From positions 12,071,427 to 12,135,426 of the forward strand of contig CM036767.1 of assembly GCA_020796225.1 (NCBI GenBank): a DNA stretch of 64,000 nucleotides, in the 5' to 3' direction. Source of the DNA: Arion vulgaris (Eukaryota > Mollusca > Gastropoda > Stylommatophora > Arionidae). The notes under the pieces are model-generated. The model made no database searches. It saw only the letters and a list, made by a program, of their open reading frames with translations, and had not been told where the DNA came from. This document shows, in pieces, positions 1-10,832 of this stretch. How positions within the stretch are numbered: position 1 is the stretch's first letter; every line of letters starts with the position of its first letter. Made by a program: the position numbers and the translations under genes.

Positions 1-943
1 ATAGTCTGTCCATTAATTCGTGAGCACGTTTGAAATTGATTTTCTCGAAAACTACCTGTTGGATCTCAGTGATTTATTGCATGCAGCCTTAGAATATCCA
101 TGACGCTAAAATAAAGCTAACCAGTAGTCCATAGATGCTACGGATTTTGCACATCGGCAATTCCTTTGATCTTTTATGACAATTGCAAATACGGGGCTCA
201 AATTTTAGATTTTACAGTAATCCTTAGAATTTGTCCATGTCAATTCTATTCATACGTGTATCTCCATATTAACTTGATAGGTCATTGTTCCTTGCTTGAC
301 ATTAGTGCACTTTGTGTCCTGTTTAATCCATCGGAAAAGGATTCTCTATTCAGACCAAGCGCCAGTTGCGTTCGTTTCTCAGGGTTATGAATATCGCAAT
401 ATAGATGACCTCTCTTAGATTCCTTACGGAAGTGTTGGTATAGTAAAACTGTAACCTTCTGCATTGTTATAAATGTGCACTTCAGACTCATTATGAATGT
501 GATATCAATGTCAGTTTTGATAAGCCAACAAATATGATACAATAGCTTCATACAAATAGCGAGATACACCTATAACTATACAACGGTATCCCAATTATAA
601 CGTCATATGCTTTCCGCTTTCAAAGTCGACTGGGTTCGGTGCACGGAATTCCTCGTAAAATTGTTATTTACTCACGATATTTCAATGTTACCATAATGTA
701 TTTTTAGAACAACGCGTCTGTGTGGTCCCCTAGATCTGTTACTATTGTGTACAATCCGGTGAGGTTGATTTTAATATAACCTGAAGAATAAATATTTCAA
801 ACTACATCAAATTTTCTTGGAAAAAATATTTCTCTAGCGTCATGGATATTCTAAGGCTGCTTGCAAAAATCACTGAGATCCAACAGGTAGTTTTCGAGAA
901 AATCAATTTCAAACGTGCTCACGAATTAATGGACAGACTTATA
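1..943. mobile_element. Non-autonomous DNA transposon with about 105-bp terminal inverted repeats
   Basis: The first about 115 bases (tctgtccattaattcgtgag onward) recur as the reverse complement at about 839-940, ending ggacagact. The arms match almost throughout, apart from a small difference around the ttattgcatgcagcc stretch. About 720 bases lie between them with no transposase-like reading frame. TA dinucleotides lie next to both ends (ata at the left, ttata at the right), which would fit a Tc1/mariner-type insertion, but the left flank is cut by the window edge so this cannot be confirmed. The element is called from structure alone. Confidence 0.7.
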
Positions 944-1046
944 CCAGGACTCCGAGGTATTGCTGCACTTGTCTTAGCTTAATCCCATTTACTGTGATGG
1001 TGCATTTTGTTAAAGTCTGCTTTTTTATATGACTACATATATGATT

Positions 1047-2794
1047 ATATGACTGCTTGACTACATTCATAAATTCAGTATATGACTGCTTGACTACATT
1101 CATAAATTCAGTATATGACTGCTTGACTACATTCATAAATTCAGTATATGACTGCTTGACTACATTCATAAATTCAGTATATGACTGCTTGACTACATTC
1201 ATAAATTCAGTATATGACTGCTTGACTACATTCATAAATTCAGTATATGACTGCTTGACTACATTCATAAATTCAGTATATGACTGCTTGACTACATTCA
1301 TAAATTCAGTATATGACTGCTTGACTACATTCATAAATTCAGTATATGACTACTTGACTACATTCATAAATTCAGTATATGACTGCTTGACTACATTCAT
1401 AAATTCAGTATATGACTGCTTGACTACATTCATAAATTCAGTATATGACTACTTGACTACATTCATAAATTCAGTATATGACTGCTTGACTACATTCATA
1501 AATTCAGTATATGACTGCTTGACTACATTCATAAATTCAGTATATGACTGCTTGACTACATTCATAAATTCAGTATATGACTGCTTGACTACATTCATAA
1601 ATTCAGTATATGACTGCTTGACTACATTCATAAATTCAGTATATGACTACTTGACTACATTCATAAATTCAGTATATGACTGCTTGACTACATTCATAAA
1701 TTCAGTATATGACTGCTTGACTACATTCATAAATTCAGTATATGACTGCTTGACTACATTCATAAATTCAGTATATGACTGCTTGACTACATTCATAAAT
1801 TCAGTATATGACTGCTTGACTACATTCATAAATTCAGTATATGACTGCTTGACTACATTCATAAATTCAGTATATGACTGCTTGACTACATTCATAAATT
1901 CAGTATATGACTGCTTGACTACATTCATAAATTCAGTATATGACTACTTGACTACATTCATAAATTCAGTATATGACTGCTTGACTACATTCATAAATTC
2001 AGTATATGACTGCTTGACTACATTCATAAATTCAGTATATGACTGCTTGACTACATTCATAAATTCAGTATATGACTGCTTGACTACATTCATAAATTCA
2101 GTATATGACTGCTTGACTACATTCATAAATTCAGTATATGACTGCTTGACTACATTCATAAATTCAGTATGTGACTGCTTGACTACATTCATAAATTCAG
2201 TATATGACTGCTTGACTACATTCATAAATTCAGTATATGACTGCTTGACTACATTCATAAATTCAGTATATGACTGCTTGACTACATTCATAAATTCAGT
2301 ATATGACTGCTTGACTACATTCATAAATTCAGTATATGACTGCTTGACTACATTCATAAATTCAGTATATGACTGCTTGACTACATTCATAAATTCAGTA
2401 TATGACTGCTTGACTACATTCCTAAATTCAGTATATGACTGCTTGACTACATTCATAAATTCAGTATATGACTGCTTGACTACATTCATAAATTCAGTAT
2501 ATGACTGCTTGACTACATTCATAAATTCAGTATATGACTGCTTGACTACATTCATAAATTCAGTATAAGACTGCTTGACTACATTCATAAATTCAGTATA
2601 AGACTGCTTGACTACATTCATAAATTCAGTATAAGACTGCTTGACTACATTCATAAATTCAGTATAAGACTGCTTGACTACATTCATAAATTCAGTATAT
2701 GACTACTTGACTACATTCATAAATTCAGTATAAGACTGCTTGACTACATTCATAAATTCAGTATATGACTGCTTGACTACATTCATAAATTCAG
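1047..2794. repeat. 33-bp minisatellite, about 53 copies
   Basis: The unit contains tatgactgcttgactac followed by attcataaattcag and repeats head to tail with very few changes. Because 33 is divisible by three, frames on both strands stay open for hundreds of codons; these are not genes. A tgcttg to tacttg variant unit occurs at about 1351, 1450, 1648, 1945 and 2704, and a tataag variant clusters near the right end from about 2565. Confidence 0.97.
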
Positions 2795-3047
2795 TGAATC
2801 TACATTGATCATGTTTACATAGTCATTCAGACAACTTTTTTTTTTTAAAGTCCGTAGCTTCTTCAGAGCTTAGGGCATGAAGTATCTACCACTTCACGTT
2901 ATGGACCCTGATGTGCAATAGGGACAATGCCTATTCTAAGGTGTGGAGCGTCAAGTGTGGGAGTAACCCCACAATCCTCTTGTGTCCGAACCAATAGGCG
3001 AACACTTATGCATTACGCGAATCCGTTCCAGCTTCGATCCAATTCAC
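2795..3047 (-). other. A-tailed segment, possibly a retroposed fragment
   Basis: On the minus strand this unique-looking stretch ends in gaagctacggactttaaa and a run of A, as a retroposed 3' end would. I see no second copy in the window, no ORF and no tRNA-like boxes, so its identity is open. Confidence 0.3.
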
Positions 3048-3893
3048 TCACGCATTGACCACATATCTTGATTACGTTCACACACTCAATGATCATATCT
3101 TGATTACGTTCACACATTCAATGGCCATATCTTGATTACGTTCACACACTCAATGATCATATCTTGATTACGTTCACACACTCAATGGTCATATCTTGAT
3201 TACGTTCACGCATTCAATGGTCATATCTTGATTACGTTCACACACTCAATGGACATATCTTGATTACGTTCACACACTCAATGGTCATATTTTGATTACG
3301 TTCACACACTCAATGGCCACATCTTGATTACGTTCACACATTCAATGGCCATATCTTGATTACATTCACACATTCAATGGCCATATCTTGATTACGTTCA
3401 CACATTCAATGGCCATATCTTGATTACATTCACACATTCAATGGCCATATCTTGATTACGTTCACACATTCAATGGCCATATCTTGATTACGTTCACACA
3501 TTCAATGGCCATATCTTGATTACGTTCACACATTCAATGGCCATATCTTGATTACGTTCACACATTCAATGGCCATATCTTGATTACATTCACACATTCA
3601 ATGGCCATATCTTGATTACTTTCCCACATTCAATGGCCATATCTTGATTACGTTCACACATTCAATGGCCATATCTTGATTACGTTCACACATTCAATGG
3701 CCATATCTTGATTACGTTCACACATTCAATGGCCATATCTTGATTACATTCACACATTCAATGGCCATATCTTGATTACGTTCACACATTCAATGGCCAT
3801 ATCTTGATTACGTTCACACATTCAATGATCATATCTTCATTACGTTCACACATTCAATGGCCATATCTTGATTACGTTTATACATTGAATAAA
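3048..3893. repeat. 32-bp minisatellite, about 26 copies
   Basis: The unit includes ttgattacgttcacacattc and aatggccatatc. Copies vary at a few sites (cactcaat or cattcaat; tacgtt or tacatt; ggcc, ggtc or gatc). It lies just downstream of the last recognised collagen exon. Confidence 0.95.
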
Positions 3894-3935
3894 TCTGTTG
3901 GCGAGACGTATCATGTGTTGTGTACATCTACTCAC

Positions 3936-3968
3936 CACTAAGCCTTGGGGACCTGGTGGGCCTGGATA
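3936..3968 (-). CDS. Collagen exon, YPGPPGPQGLV
   Basis: A 33-bp minus-strand exon follows an acceptor reading aatcttttccag and stops before a good donor, gtgagt. The phase-0 translation is YPGPPGPQGLV, a Gly-X-Y run. Unlike the other exons it does not begin with the Gly codon, so the preceding exon should end with Gly or the boundary is slightly different. It is the most 3' collagen exon recognised here; nothing collagen-like lies between it and position 1. Confidence 0.7.
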
Positions 3969-4024
3969 CTGGAAAAGATTGAACGTACAATTGATTATTT
4001 GTTGGTAATGTAGATAGAATAGAT

Positions 4025-4027
<3 letters not shown>

Positions 4028-4066
<39 letters not shown>
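4028..4066. repeat. (GA)n microsatellite
   Basis: About 20 GA units, followed by a degenerate G/T/A-rich tract to about 4260. There is no coding signal. Confidence 0.9.
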
Positions 4067-4070
<4 letters not shown>

Positions 4071-4336
4071 ATACTAAGAGTGAGAATGTGTTCTGAGTGT
4101 GATAGAGAAAGAGGGAAAGTGAGAGAGTGATTGAGAGTATGTATTGCGTGTGTGAAAGTGAGTGAATGTTATGAGAAAGTGTGTGTTGTCTGAGTGAGAG
4201 AGTATATTATGTGAGGAAGTATCGTGAGTGAGTGTATGTGGTGAGTGTTGTGTATACAGGTGAATATATATGCTGTCTTAAGACGAGTTTTTGGGCACGA
4301 CAAGGATGACATTATTGGAGTATAAAAATTGATTGA

Positions 4337-4690
4337 TTTATTGATTGATTGATAGGACCATCATCATTGCACTTCGGTGAGTAACCATATCTGCTCAGAT
4401 CTCTTTCTTGAATAGTTCGCTGACTGTGTTCGTAAAGACGCTCGTAATGCTAGGCTAGGCGATGGGTGTTGTAAGAAATGAGGGTAAGTGGTTCGAATCC
4501 TGTGTTTGTCTATTTGTTTTTCGGGAGCTCTGAATACCTGTTTATTTCTTGATCATATTCTTCGCTTCCGTTGCTTCCTCTGGGGTTCTTGCAAAAACTG
4601 GCGTTCTCATCTTTTCTTACACAGGGCGATCTCAGCGGCAGTGCACGGACTCCGTAGCACCGGCGAGGGTCCACCAATGTAATTTTGAAG
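4337..4690 (-). mobile_element. SINE family j copy, interrupted
   Basis: Its minus-strand 3' end is a (CAAT)n-type tail (gattgattgat on plus), followed by the sequence also seen at 20388, 40215 and 46062 (ccatcatcattgcacttcgg, then a stretch near cagtgcacggactccgtagc). The copy is split by an insert at about 4409-4613, with ctctttctt before it and cttttctt after it. Confidence 0.65.
4409..4613 (+). mobile_element. Insert inside SINE j, tRNA-like head
   Basis: About 200 bases separate two halves of a family-j SINE. The insert carries ctaggctaggcgatggg (A-box-like) and ggttcgaatcc (B box), so it is probably another tRNA-derived SINE. No second copy was recognised. The boundaries are set by comparison with the uninterrupted j copies. 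Confidence 0.45.
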
Positions 4691-5006
4691 ATAGTGAAAT
4701 ATGAACTGTTATTAGACTTATAAAATGTAGAGAAAAGAAGTAATAATTTGTGATACAATTTGTAAGGATATTAGATTTGAGAAATGATCATATTTATTGA
4801 ACTCCTTCTCCACGAACTCTTTAATTATTCCATGAAATTTGTTAAAACGTTTATACAATTTGTGATTTGTAATTGATTAGATTATTCTGTAAGAAAGATA
4901 TATGTTAAACGAAGAATTTGTTGAATAATGTTTAATTGAAGAATTTGTTGAGAATCATTCATAGAAGAATTTGTTGAGAATCATGTTTAATACCATGGAA
5001 TGTGAC

Positions 5007-5087
5007 TCAGGAATAATCCTGGTGGTCCAATCATGCCGGCATGCAGACGAACCTGGCTACCTGGTTCCCCATTTCGAACCAGGACTT
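5007..5087 (-). CDS. Collagen exon, degraded register (GEPGSQ ... GMIGPPG)
   Basis: After an acceptor ending atcatcttctag, the minus strand reads ...RNGEPGSQ, then five or so non-triplet residues, then GMIGPPGLF. The Gly register breaks between GSQ and GMI. The start also fits the reading PGSK-GEP only if one base near gaaatgggg is an error. The donor is unclear; the nearest GT is ctgagtcaca, and the resulting phase does not match the next exon. This is either a real interrupted exon with assembly indels or one that is decaying. The 3' boundary is uncertain by several bases. Confidence 0.5.
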
Positions 5088-5161
5088 CTAGAAGATGATA
5101 AATTGTTAGTGGCATGTGTGATTAGAATGAAGTATTATACTTAACGTTAACTTGGGTTGAC

Positions 5162-5184
5162 CACAGCCAACTAGAGATGGCTCT
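5162..5184. mobile_element. Possible 23-bp remnant of MITE family m
   Basis: The string cacagccaactagagatggc with ct after it joins what look like the left end (cacagccaact) and right end (tggctct) of family m. It sits between gggttgac and gggtggac, which could be a mutated 8-bp target duplication. It is short enough that chance cannot be excluded. Confidence 0.25.
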
Positions 5185-5231
5185 GGGTGGACGAAGTAGG
5201 GACTGTGGCAAGAGTGAATACAAGATCTTAA

Positions 5232-6118
5232 TAAAATATCAATCAATCAAGTGCCATGTCTGCCGGGGTAGGCGATTATGTCTCTCCACATCTCTCCCTC
5301 TCCTTCGTGCAGTTAATTAGTTCTGACGTCGATCTTTTGTCAAACCAAGATGTCAGACCATTCAATATCTTCTCCCTCTGCCCCCCCCACAATCTCTCCT
5401 TTCCTGAATTTTACCTCTTGTTACCAAATGTTCTAAACTTTCTCTTCGCATTATATGCCCGAAGAACATTAATCAAATGTTCTCAACTTTCTCTTCGCAT
5501 TATATGCCCGAAGAACATTAATCAAATGTTCTCAACTTTCTCTTCCATTATATGCCGAAGAACATTAATCAAATGTTCTCAATTTTTCGCATTATATGCC
5601 CGAAGAACATTAATCAAATGTTCTCAACTTTCTCTTCGCATTATATGCCCAAGAACATTCAAATTCTCTTTCTCGCATATTGCCCGAAGCAAATCAATTT
5701 CTCAACTTTCTCTGAATTTATGCCTCAAGAACATTAATCAAATGTTCTCAACTTTCTTTCGCATTATATGCCCGAAGAACATTAATCAAATGTTCTCAAC
5801 TTTCTCTTCGCATTATATGCCCGAAGAACATTAATTGTCTGATGTTTTTATAAGTTTCTTGTGTACAGGTCTGATTTAAAACCTAATCATTTGTTTTCTT
5901 TGCTGTCCATGGAATTTTCAGCATTCTTCTGTAAAACCACATCTCTGTGGCTTCCATTGATCTTATTGATTGTTTGTTATTCTCCATGATTCGTCGCCAT
6001 ACATAAGTATTGGTTCAATACAGCACTGGAGTACTCGTTTTCACAGTGTCATCGGTAGTGAATTCACCCATAATGTGTTTTTCATTTTTATAAAAGTTGC
6101 TTTTGCTTTTCCCATTAG
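5232..6118 (-). mobile_element. LINE 3' end (RT C-terminal region) with internal tandem array
   Basis: This is the same family as the insertion at 49140-49752. Conserved pieces include the tail next to aagtgccatgtctgccgggg, the region coding FGHIMRRE-like residues, and the upstream part matching YRRILRIPW and LYGSESW in the better copy. Frames are broken. Between about 5445 and 5835 a 49-bp piece of the ORF is repeated about eight times. Confidence 0.8.
5445..5835. repeat. 49-bp tandem array inside a LINE ORF
   Basis: The repeated piece contains tatatgcccgaagaacatta and aatgttctcaactttctc. The single-copy version is at about 49320-49375 in the related LINE, where it encodes GHIMRREGLEHL. Copies vary in length through small indels. 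Confidence 0.85.
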
Positions 6119-6179
6119 GGTAATGAAATACACTAGATGTAAAATATACTAAAAACTGAAACTGATATTTGTTTTATCA

Positions 6180-6600
6180 CAGCATGGTGCACACCATGGG
6201 CGTGATGCATGGACATTTAAAAAAGAGGTAGAAAAACATATTTTTGCTTTTAAATGTAAATGTTACAGAAGAGTCATCCGTATATCCTGTACCTAAGAAG
6301 AGAATAAACAGATCTATCTAGAAAGAATTCAAAATCAAAGAAAACTGACTGATGCTACAAATAAGAATGCAAAAATTGAAGTATTTTGTTCATATCAAGA
6401 GATAAGAAGTGATGGGGAAGATCTTTATGGAAAGAGACATCCTGGTAAAGAGAAGAAGAGGAAGACCACGGAGAAGATGGATTCAAGATGTGACTGATGT
6501 TTTGAGCATGACGGCTGCAGAGGAGGGGCATCTGGCTTATGAGAGAGAGAGAGCAATTCTGCAGGACTGTTAGGGTGGTAGATTTCTGCTCAGGACCAGA
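6180..6600 (+). mobile_element. LINE C-terminal fragment (RGRPRRRW type)
   Basis: The plus strand reads, with frameshifts, LKYF.HIKR, then KRRRGRPRRRWIQDVTDVLS and MTAAEEGHLAYERE. This is the usual C-terminal tail of non-LTR retrotransposon ORF2 proteins. Related copies are at 55740-56200 and 63865-64000. It is a 5'-truncated, inactive fragment. Confidence 0.75.
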
Positions 6601-6654
6601 TATTTGGTCATGTTACACACCGACATAAAAGACAGATGATAAAAAGTTTTTTTC

Positions 6655-6838
6655 TACCAATACTTTGTTACCAGTGCCAAACGTGGTCTCTGACAGCAAC
6701 ACACCACATAAAGCTCACCAATACTTTGCTACCAGTGTCAAACGTGGTCTCTGACAGCAACACACCACAGAAAGCTCACCAATACTTTGTTACCAGTGCC
6801 AAACTTGTTCTCTGACGCACCACAGAAAGTTCACCACA
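6655..6838. repeat. 62-bp direct repeat, three copies
   Basis: Three head-to-tail copies begin accaatacttt at 6655, 6717 and 6779, each containing accagtg.caaac and gtggtctctgacagcaac (the third shortened). Confidence 0.85.
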
Positions 6839-7205
6839 ATTGAAGTTAAATGCGTGAGGAAGGTGGTGGGGGTCACCAGGAAATGTAGACTACGAAACGA
6901 GGACACCAGGAGCTTATGACAATACTTCAGGCACGGAATACATAGAAAGACAACAAATGCAGTGATTCGGACATTTAATGAGAGTGGAATACAACCAACC
7001 ACCAATAACATCATACAATAAAAAGAGATCAGGTACTAGAGCCAAGGGATGACCAAGAAAAAAGATGGATAAACAATATCAAGACCACACTACATAAACA
7101 CGGATATAACACAACAAGGGCGACTCATCTGGTCTGGGAACGCAAATTAAAGCTCCCACCCCTACGCTTAGTGGCAGGAGAGGACAACCAATTCCATCAT
7201 TCACC
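6838..7205 (+). mobile_element. LINE C-terminal fragment (IE.QQMQ.FGHLMR type)
   Basis: The plus strand matches the fragment at 41190-41450 over aacaaatgcagtgattcgg, aatacaaccaaccaccaata and the stretch coding NIKTTLHKHGYNTTRATHL. The reading frame is open only in pieces. The family is related to those at 12560, 35150 and 53015. Confidence 0.75.
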
Positions 7206-7262
7206 TGGAGAAAGACAACAGACAATAAAATAAAGAAAACAAATAGCACGTTATATACTTAC

Positions 7263-7334
7263 AGGAGAACCACCTTTCCCAGGGAGTCCATCAAGCCCAT
7301 TTCTGCCAGGAATACCAGGACTTCCCTTTGGTCC
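7263..7334 (-). CDS. Collagen exon, eight perfect Gly-X-Y triplets
   Basis: A 72-bp phase-0 exon on the minus strand. The acceptor is gttctcag and the donor gtaagt. It encodes 24 residues starting GPKGSPGIPGRN and ending GLPGKGGSP, with Gly at every third position and no frameshift. It is the cleanest exon of the gene and sets the expected pattern: Gly codon first, whole triplets, GT donor. Confidence 0.9.
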
Positions 7335-7384
7335 CTGAGAACAAAATATTAAATTTGAAATCTTTATAATAAAAATGGAAAGGA

Positions 7385-7600
7385 AGCTTTTTATACCACG
7401 TGATGAATAGGGTGGTACGGTGTTAGGCCCGTACGTTTCATTGACCATCGGCACACGATGGCTGATGTGATCAACATTACGCCGGCCTTCCTTTACTTCC
7501 CAGTGATTTTCCTGGTACCCAATTGAGACTGGGTCGACCGGAGAGCCGTTAAAATGGGAAAAACTTTCATGCCCACTGTAAAATTGAATCCGAACCACTA
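7385..7600 (-). mobile_element. SINE family e, diverged copy
   Basis: It aligns in order with the copies at 32452 and 34505: a stretch near gtgttaggcccgtacg, cattgaccatcggcacacga, gccggcc..ctttacttccc, tggtacccaattgagactgg. The tRNA-like head near 7590 is worn. Confidence 0.75.
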
Positions 7601-7769
7601 GCTTAAATTGACATATTCTCATTAGCTTCAGATTAACGTGCATTCATTTCTCTAACAAAATGCACGTGTTCATCAAATTTCGTTCAAAATAAGAAAGCTA
7701 AGCGCATATCGCATACGCCTGCAAAACAAGAAATGAAATACAAATTATTTCGTCGAAAGCGTGTTTGTA

Positions 7770-8240
7770 ACTGTAATAGAATGTCTTACTTAATGAGTTG
7801 GTAAAATACATTTAAAACTTATCTGTAATAGAATGTCTTACTTAATGAGTTAATAAAATACATTTAAAACTTATCTGTAATAGAATGTTTTACTTAATGA
7901 GTTAATAAAATACATTTAAAACTTATCTGTAATAGAATGTTTTACTTAATGAGTTGGTAAAATACATTTAAAACTTATCTGTAATAGAATGTCTTACTTA
8001 ATGAGTTGGTAAAATACATTTAAACTTATCTGTAAGAATGCTTTACTTAATGAGTTGGTAAAATACATTTAAAACTTATCTGTAATAGAATGTCTTACTT
8101 AATGAGTTGGTAAAATACATTTAAAACTTATCTGTATAGAATGTTTTCTTAATGAGTTGTAAAATACATTTAAAACTTATCTGTAATAGAATGTCTTACT
8201 TAATGAGTTGGTAAAATACATTTAAAACTTATCTGTAAAA
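7770..8240. repeat. 52-bp minisatellite, about nine copies
   Basis: The unit includes ctgtaatagaatgtcttac, ttaatgagttggtaaa and tacatttaaaacttat. Several copies lack single bases, giving lengths of 47-52. Confidence 0.95.
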
Positions 8241-8299
8241 GTATGTCTGTTTTCAAGAGTTGGTTATTCTTAAATGTCATTGGAAAAGCTGAGACTGTG

Positions 8300-9085
8300 T
8301 TTCTGGTATCAATAATAATAGCCGTCCACCGCAAGCGATGATGACAATAATCTCAGACGTGTGCTGCTGCACCTCTCTGGTGTGTGCGGAGGTGACTGTA
8401 GAGTCTAATCCTAGAACAGAATCCCCTACCACAGTCGGAGCATACATGATCAAGGTTAGACATGTGTGTGCTGTGTGTTCTGTCTTTTCACTCAGCTCGT
8501 TTTCTCTGTGCCTCAACGGCACGATGATTCTCAGCTATGCCGGTTCTTCTTTTGTTGTTACATGGCCACATTTGGCGATCTTGCGCAAGGGATTACCAGC
8601 ACGTGGTGTCTTTATCGAAGAATTTCAGAAACACTTTAAGAGTGTCTTTTTTTCTGTCCACCAGCAGAGCGTCTGTCCCCTTCAAGTTCGCCATACATCA
8701 ACTGTTTTGGGATACGTTTATCAGGCATTCGAGCAATGCGACCGGCCCATCTCACTTGGGCCTTCTGCAACAGGGTGTTGTGTGTAGTTGTCTAAAACTG
8801 TAGCTTGCGCTGTATTTGGATTATAGTGAGGAAAAGTTGCGCTATTCGTCAACCTCATTGTCTCGTCCAGGACTATCTGTATCCAGGGGCAAGACAAGTC
8901 GAGACAACTGAAGATAGTACCAGATGCAGTGAATGACCAGAGCTTTCTAAGTGCCTCGCCGTGCTCTATGCGGTCTACACCGCTCTGCTGTGATCCTCCC
9001 TTCAAACCGTTGAGCCAACTAGTGGCCTCATCCGCCAAGTCAGCTGGATCCAGTCTTTGCATGCTTAGGTAGCTCATTTCCTAGC
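8300..9085 (-). mobile_element. LINE ORF2 C-terminus with a C2H2 zinc finger
   Basis: The minus strand, over more than one frame, carries the end of a non-LTR retrotransposon protein. A region near 8990-8720 includes LRKLWSFTAS and MGRSHCSNA. Near 8380-8450 is the finger CSDCGRGFCSRIRLYSHLRT followed by H, which is C-x2-C-x12-H-x3-H. A stop follows and an ATT-rich tail ends at about 8300. A C2H2 finger at the end of ORF2 is known in some LINE clades. Frameshifts make this copy inactive. Confidence 0.75.
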
Positions 9086-9238
9086 TTTCCGATGGCATCA
9101 ATACTATGCATGATTACATGACTGTATAATATTATAACTCTCTTGACTGCATGATTTCTTAATTGAATGATTGCATTATTGCCAGGATGTCCATGAGTAT
9201 ATTCTGAATACAATACAAATAGTTTAAGTAACTGATAC

Positions 9239-10193
9239 TATGTTATACAATACTATGTTACACAATACTATGTTATACAACTATTTACATAATGTTATAC
9301 AATACTATTTATACAATACTATGTTATACAATACTATGTTATACAATACTATGTTATACAATACTATGTTATACAATACTATGTTATACAATACTATGTT
9401 ATACAATACTATGTTATACAATACTATGTTATACAATACTATGTTATACAATACTATGTTATACAATACTATGTTATACAATACTATGTTATACAATACT
9501 ATGTTATACAATACTATGTTATACAATACTATGTTATACAATACTATGTTATACAATACTATGTTATACAATACTATGTTATACAATACTATGTTATACA
9601 ATACTATGTTATACAATACTATGTTATACAATACTATGTTATACAATACTATGTTATACAATACTATGTTATACAATACTATGTTATACAATACTATGTT
9701 ATACAATACTATGTTATACAATACTATGTTATACAATACTATGTTATACAATACTATGTTATACAATACTATGTTATACAATACTATGTTATACAATACT
9801 ATGTTATACAATACTATGTTATACAATACTATGTTATACAATACTATGTTATACAATACTATGTTATACAATACTATGTTATACAATACTATGTTATACA
9901 ATACTATGTTATACAATACTATGTTATACAATACTATGTTATACAATACTATGTTATACAATACTATGTTATACAATACTATGTTATACAATACTATGTT
10001 ATACAATACTATGTTATACAATACTATGTTATACAATACTATGTTATACAATACTATGTTATACAATACTATGTTATACAATACTATGTTATACAATACT
10101 ATGTTATACAATACTATGTTATACAATACTATGTTATACAATACTATGTTATACAATACTATGTTATACAATACTATGTTATACTATGTTGAA
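9239..10193. repeat. 15-bp minisatellite, about 60 copies, nearly perfect
   Basis: The unit is atactatgttataca. From about 9313 to 10180 I see no deviation. Because 15 is divisible by three, long open frames (such as repeated MLYNT) appear on both strands; none is a gene. It sits in the intron just downstream, in transcript sense, of the exon at 10222. Confidence 0.98.
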
Positions 10194-10221
10194 CAAGTAA
10201 ACCATGAATAAGCATATCTAC

Positions 10222-10343
10222 CTGTGGACCAGGAAGTCCAAAAGATCCTTTCATTCCTCTGACACCTGCTTCACCTGGTTCCCTGAGGCCCTGTGGACCC
10301 GAAAACCTGTAAAACCTGGCTTTCCTCTTTGCCCTCGTGCTCC
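10222..10343 (-). CDS. Collagen exon, 122 bp with an apparent one-base deletion
   Basis: The acceptor is cccgcacag and the donor gtagat. Translation starts GARGQRGKPGFTGFR, then leaves the Gly register. Moving one base at the G-run gttttcgggtcc restores GPQGLREPGEAG, then VRGMKGSFGLPGPQ up to the donor. One added G gives 123 bp (41 codons) in phase 0. The stretch GLREP is a one-residue imperfection of the triplet, as found in non-fibrillar collagens. The deletion is probably an assembly homopolymer error. Confidence 0.8.
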
Positions 10344-10479
10344 CTGTGCGGGAAGAAGAAAATAATAGCGATGAGTGTTATTGATATCAAAGAGGAAAGA
10401 GAACAGAATAGTTACACCGTAGCCTGTTATGCATGTTGTAAGTGGCAACTATTAAATGTTAGATGTGAGGCTGGCTAGT

Positions 10480-10832
10480 CTATCTTGTATAAAACACTAA
10501 AACAAAAACGCAATAAACATGAAAAGTACAACTGTTTATCTCTACATATCAGAGTAGAACATTAGTAATAAGTAACTGCTTTGCGATAAGATTTACACCA
10601 CATAGTGTGAGAAGGAAAATATAAATTAAGTAAGTGTTGTGAGGAGACTCAAACGCAATGTTCGCTTGGTGATTATTGGTTAATATAAGCGACTTCACTA
10701 GCGTTGCAGACATGCTCATTTATACTCAGTCTTTCCCAGAAGATATTGAAGAGAATGCAAACTAATGGAGCATACAGTTCGCTAGTTCTTCCCACTTCTT
10801 ACATCGCCCTTAATCATTTTACTTAATACTTT
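10480..10832. other. Intron sequence, nothing recognised
   Basis: AT-rich single-copy-looking sequence with no exon-like, SINE-like or tandem signal. Confidence 0.5.

Noticed and set aside
1057..2568. 503-codon open frame on plus and several on minus in the same array
   Set aside because: They exist only because a 33-bp tandem unit without stop codons stays in frame; there is no start context, domain or splice evidence.
3048..3893. CRISPR-like regular repeats (also other arrays)
   Set aside because: Units are head to tail with no unique spacers, in an animal genome.
9240..10211. Open frames of about 300 codons on both strands
   Set aside because: A by-product of the perfect 15-bp repeat.
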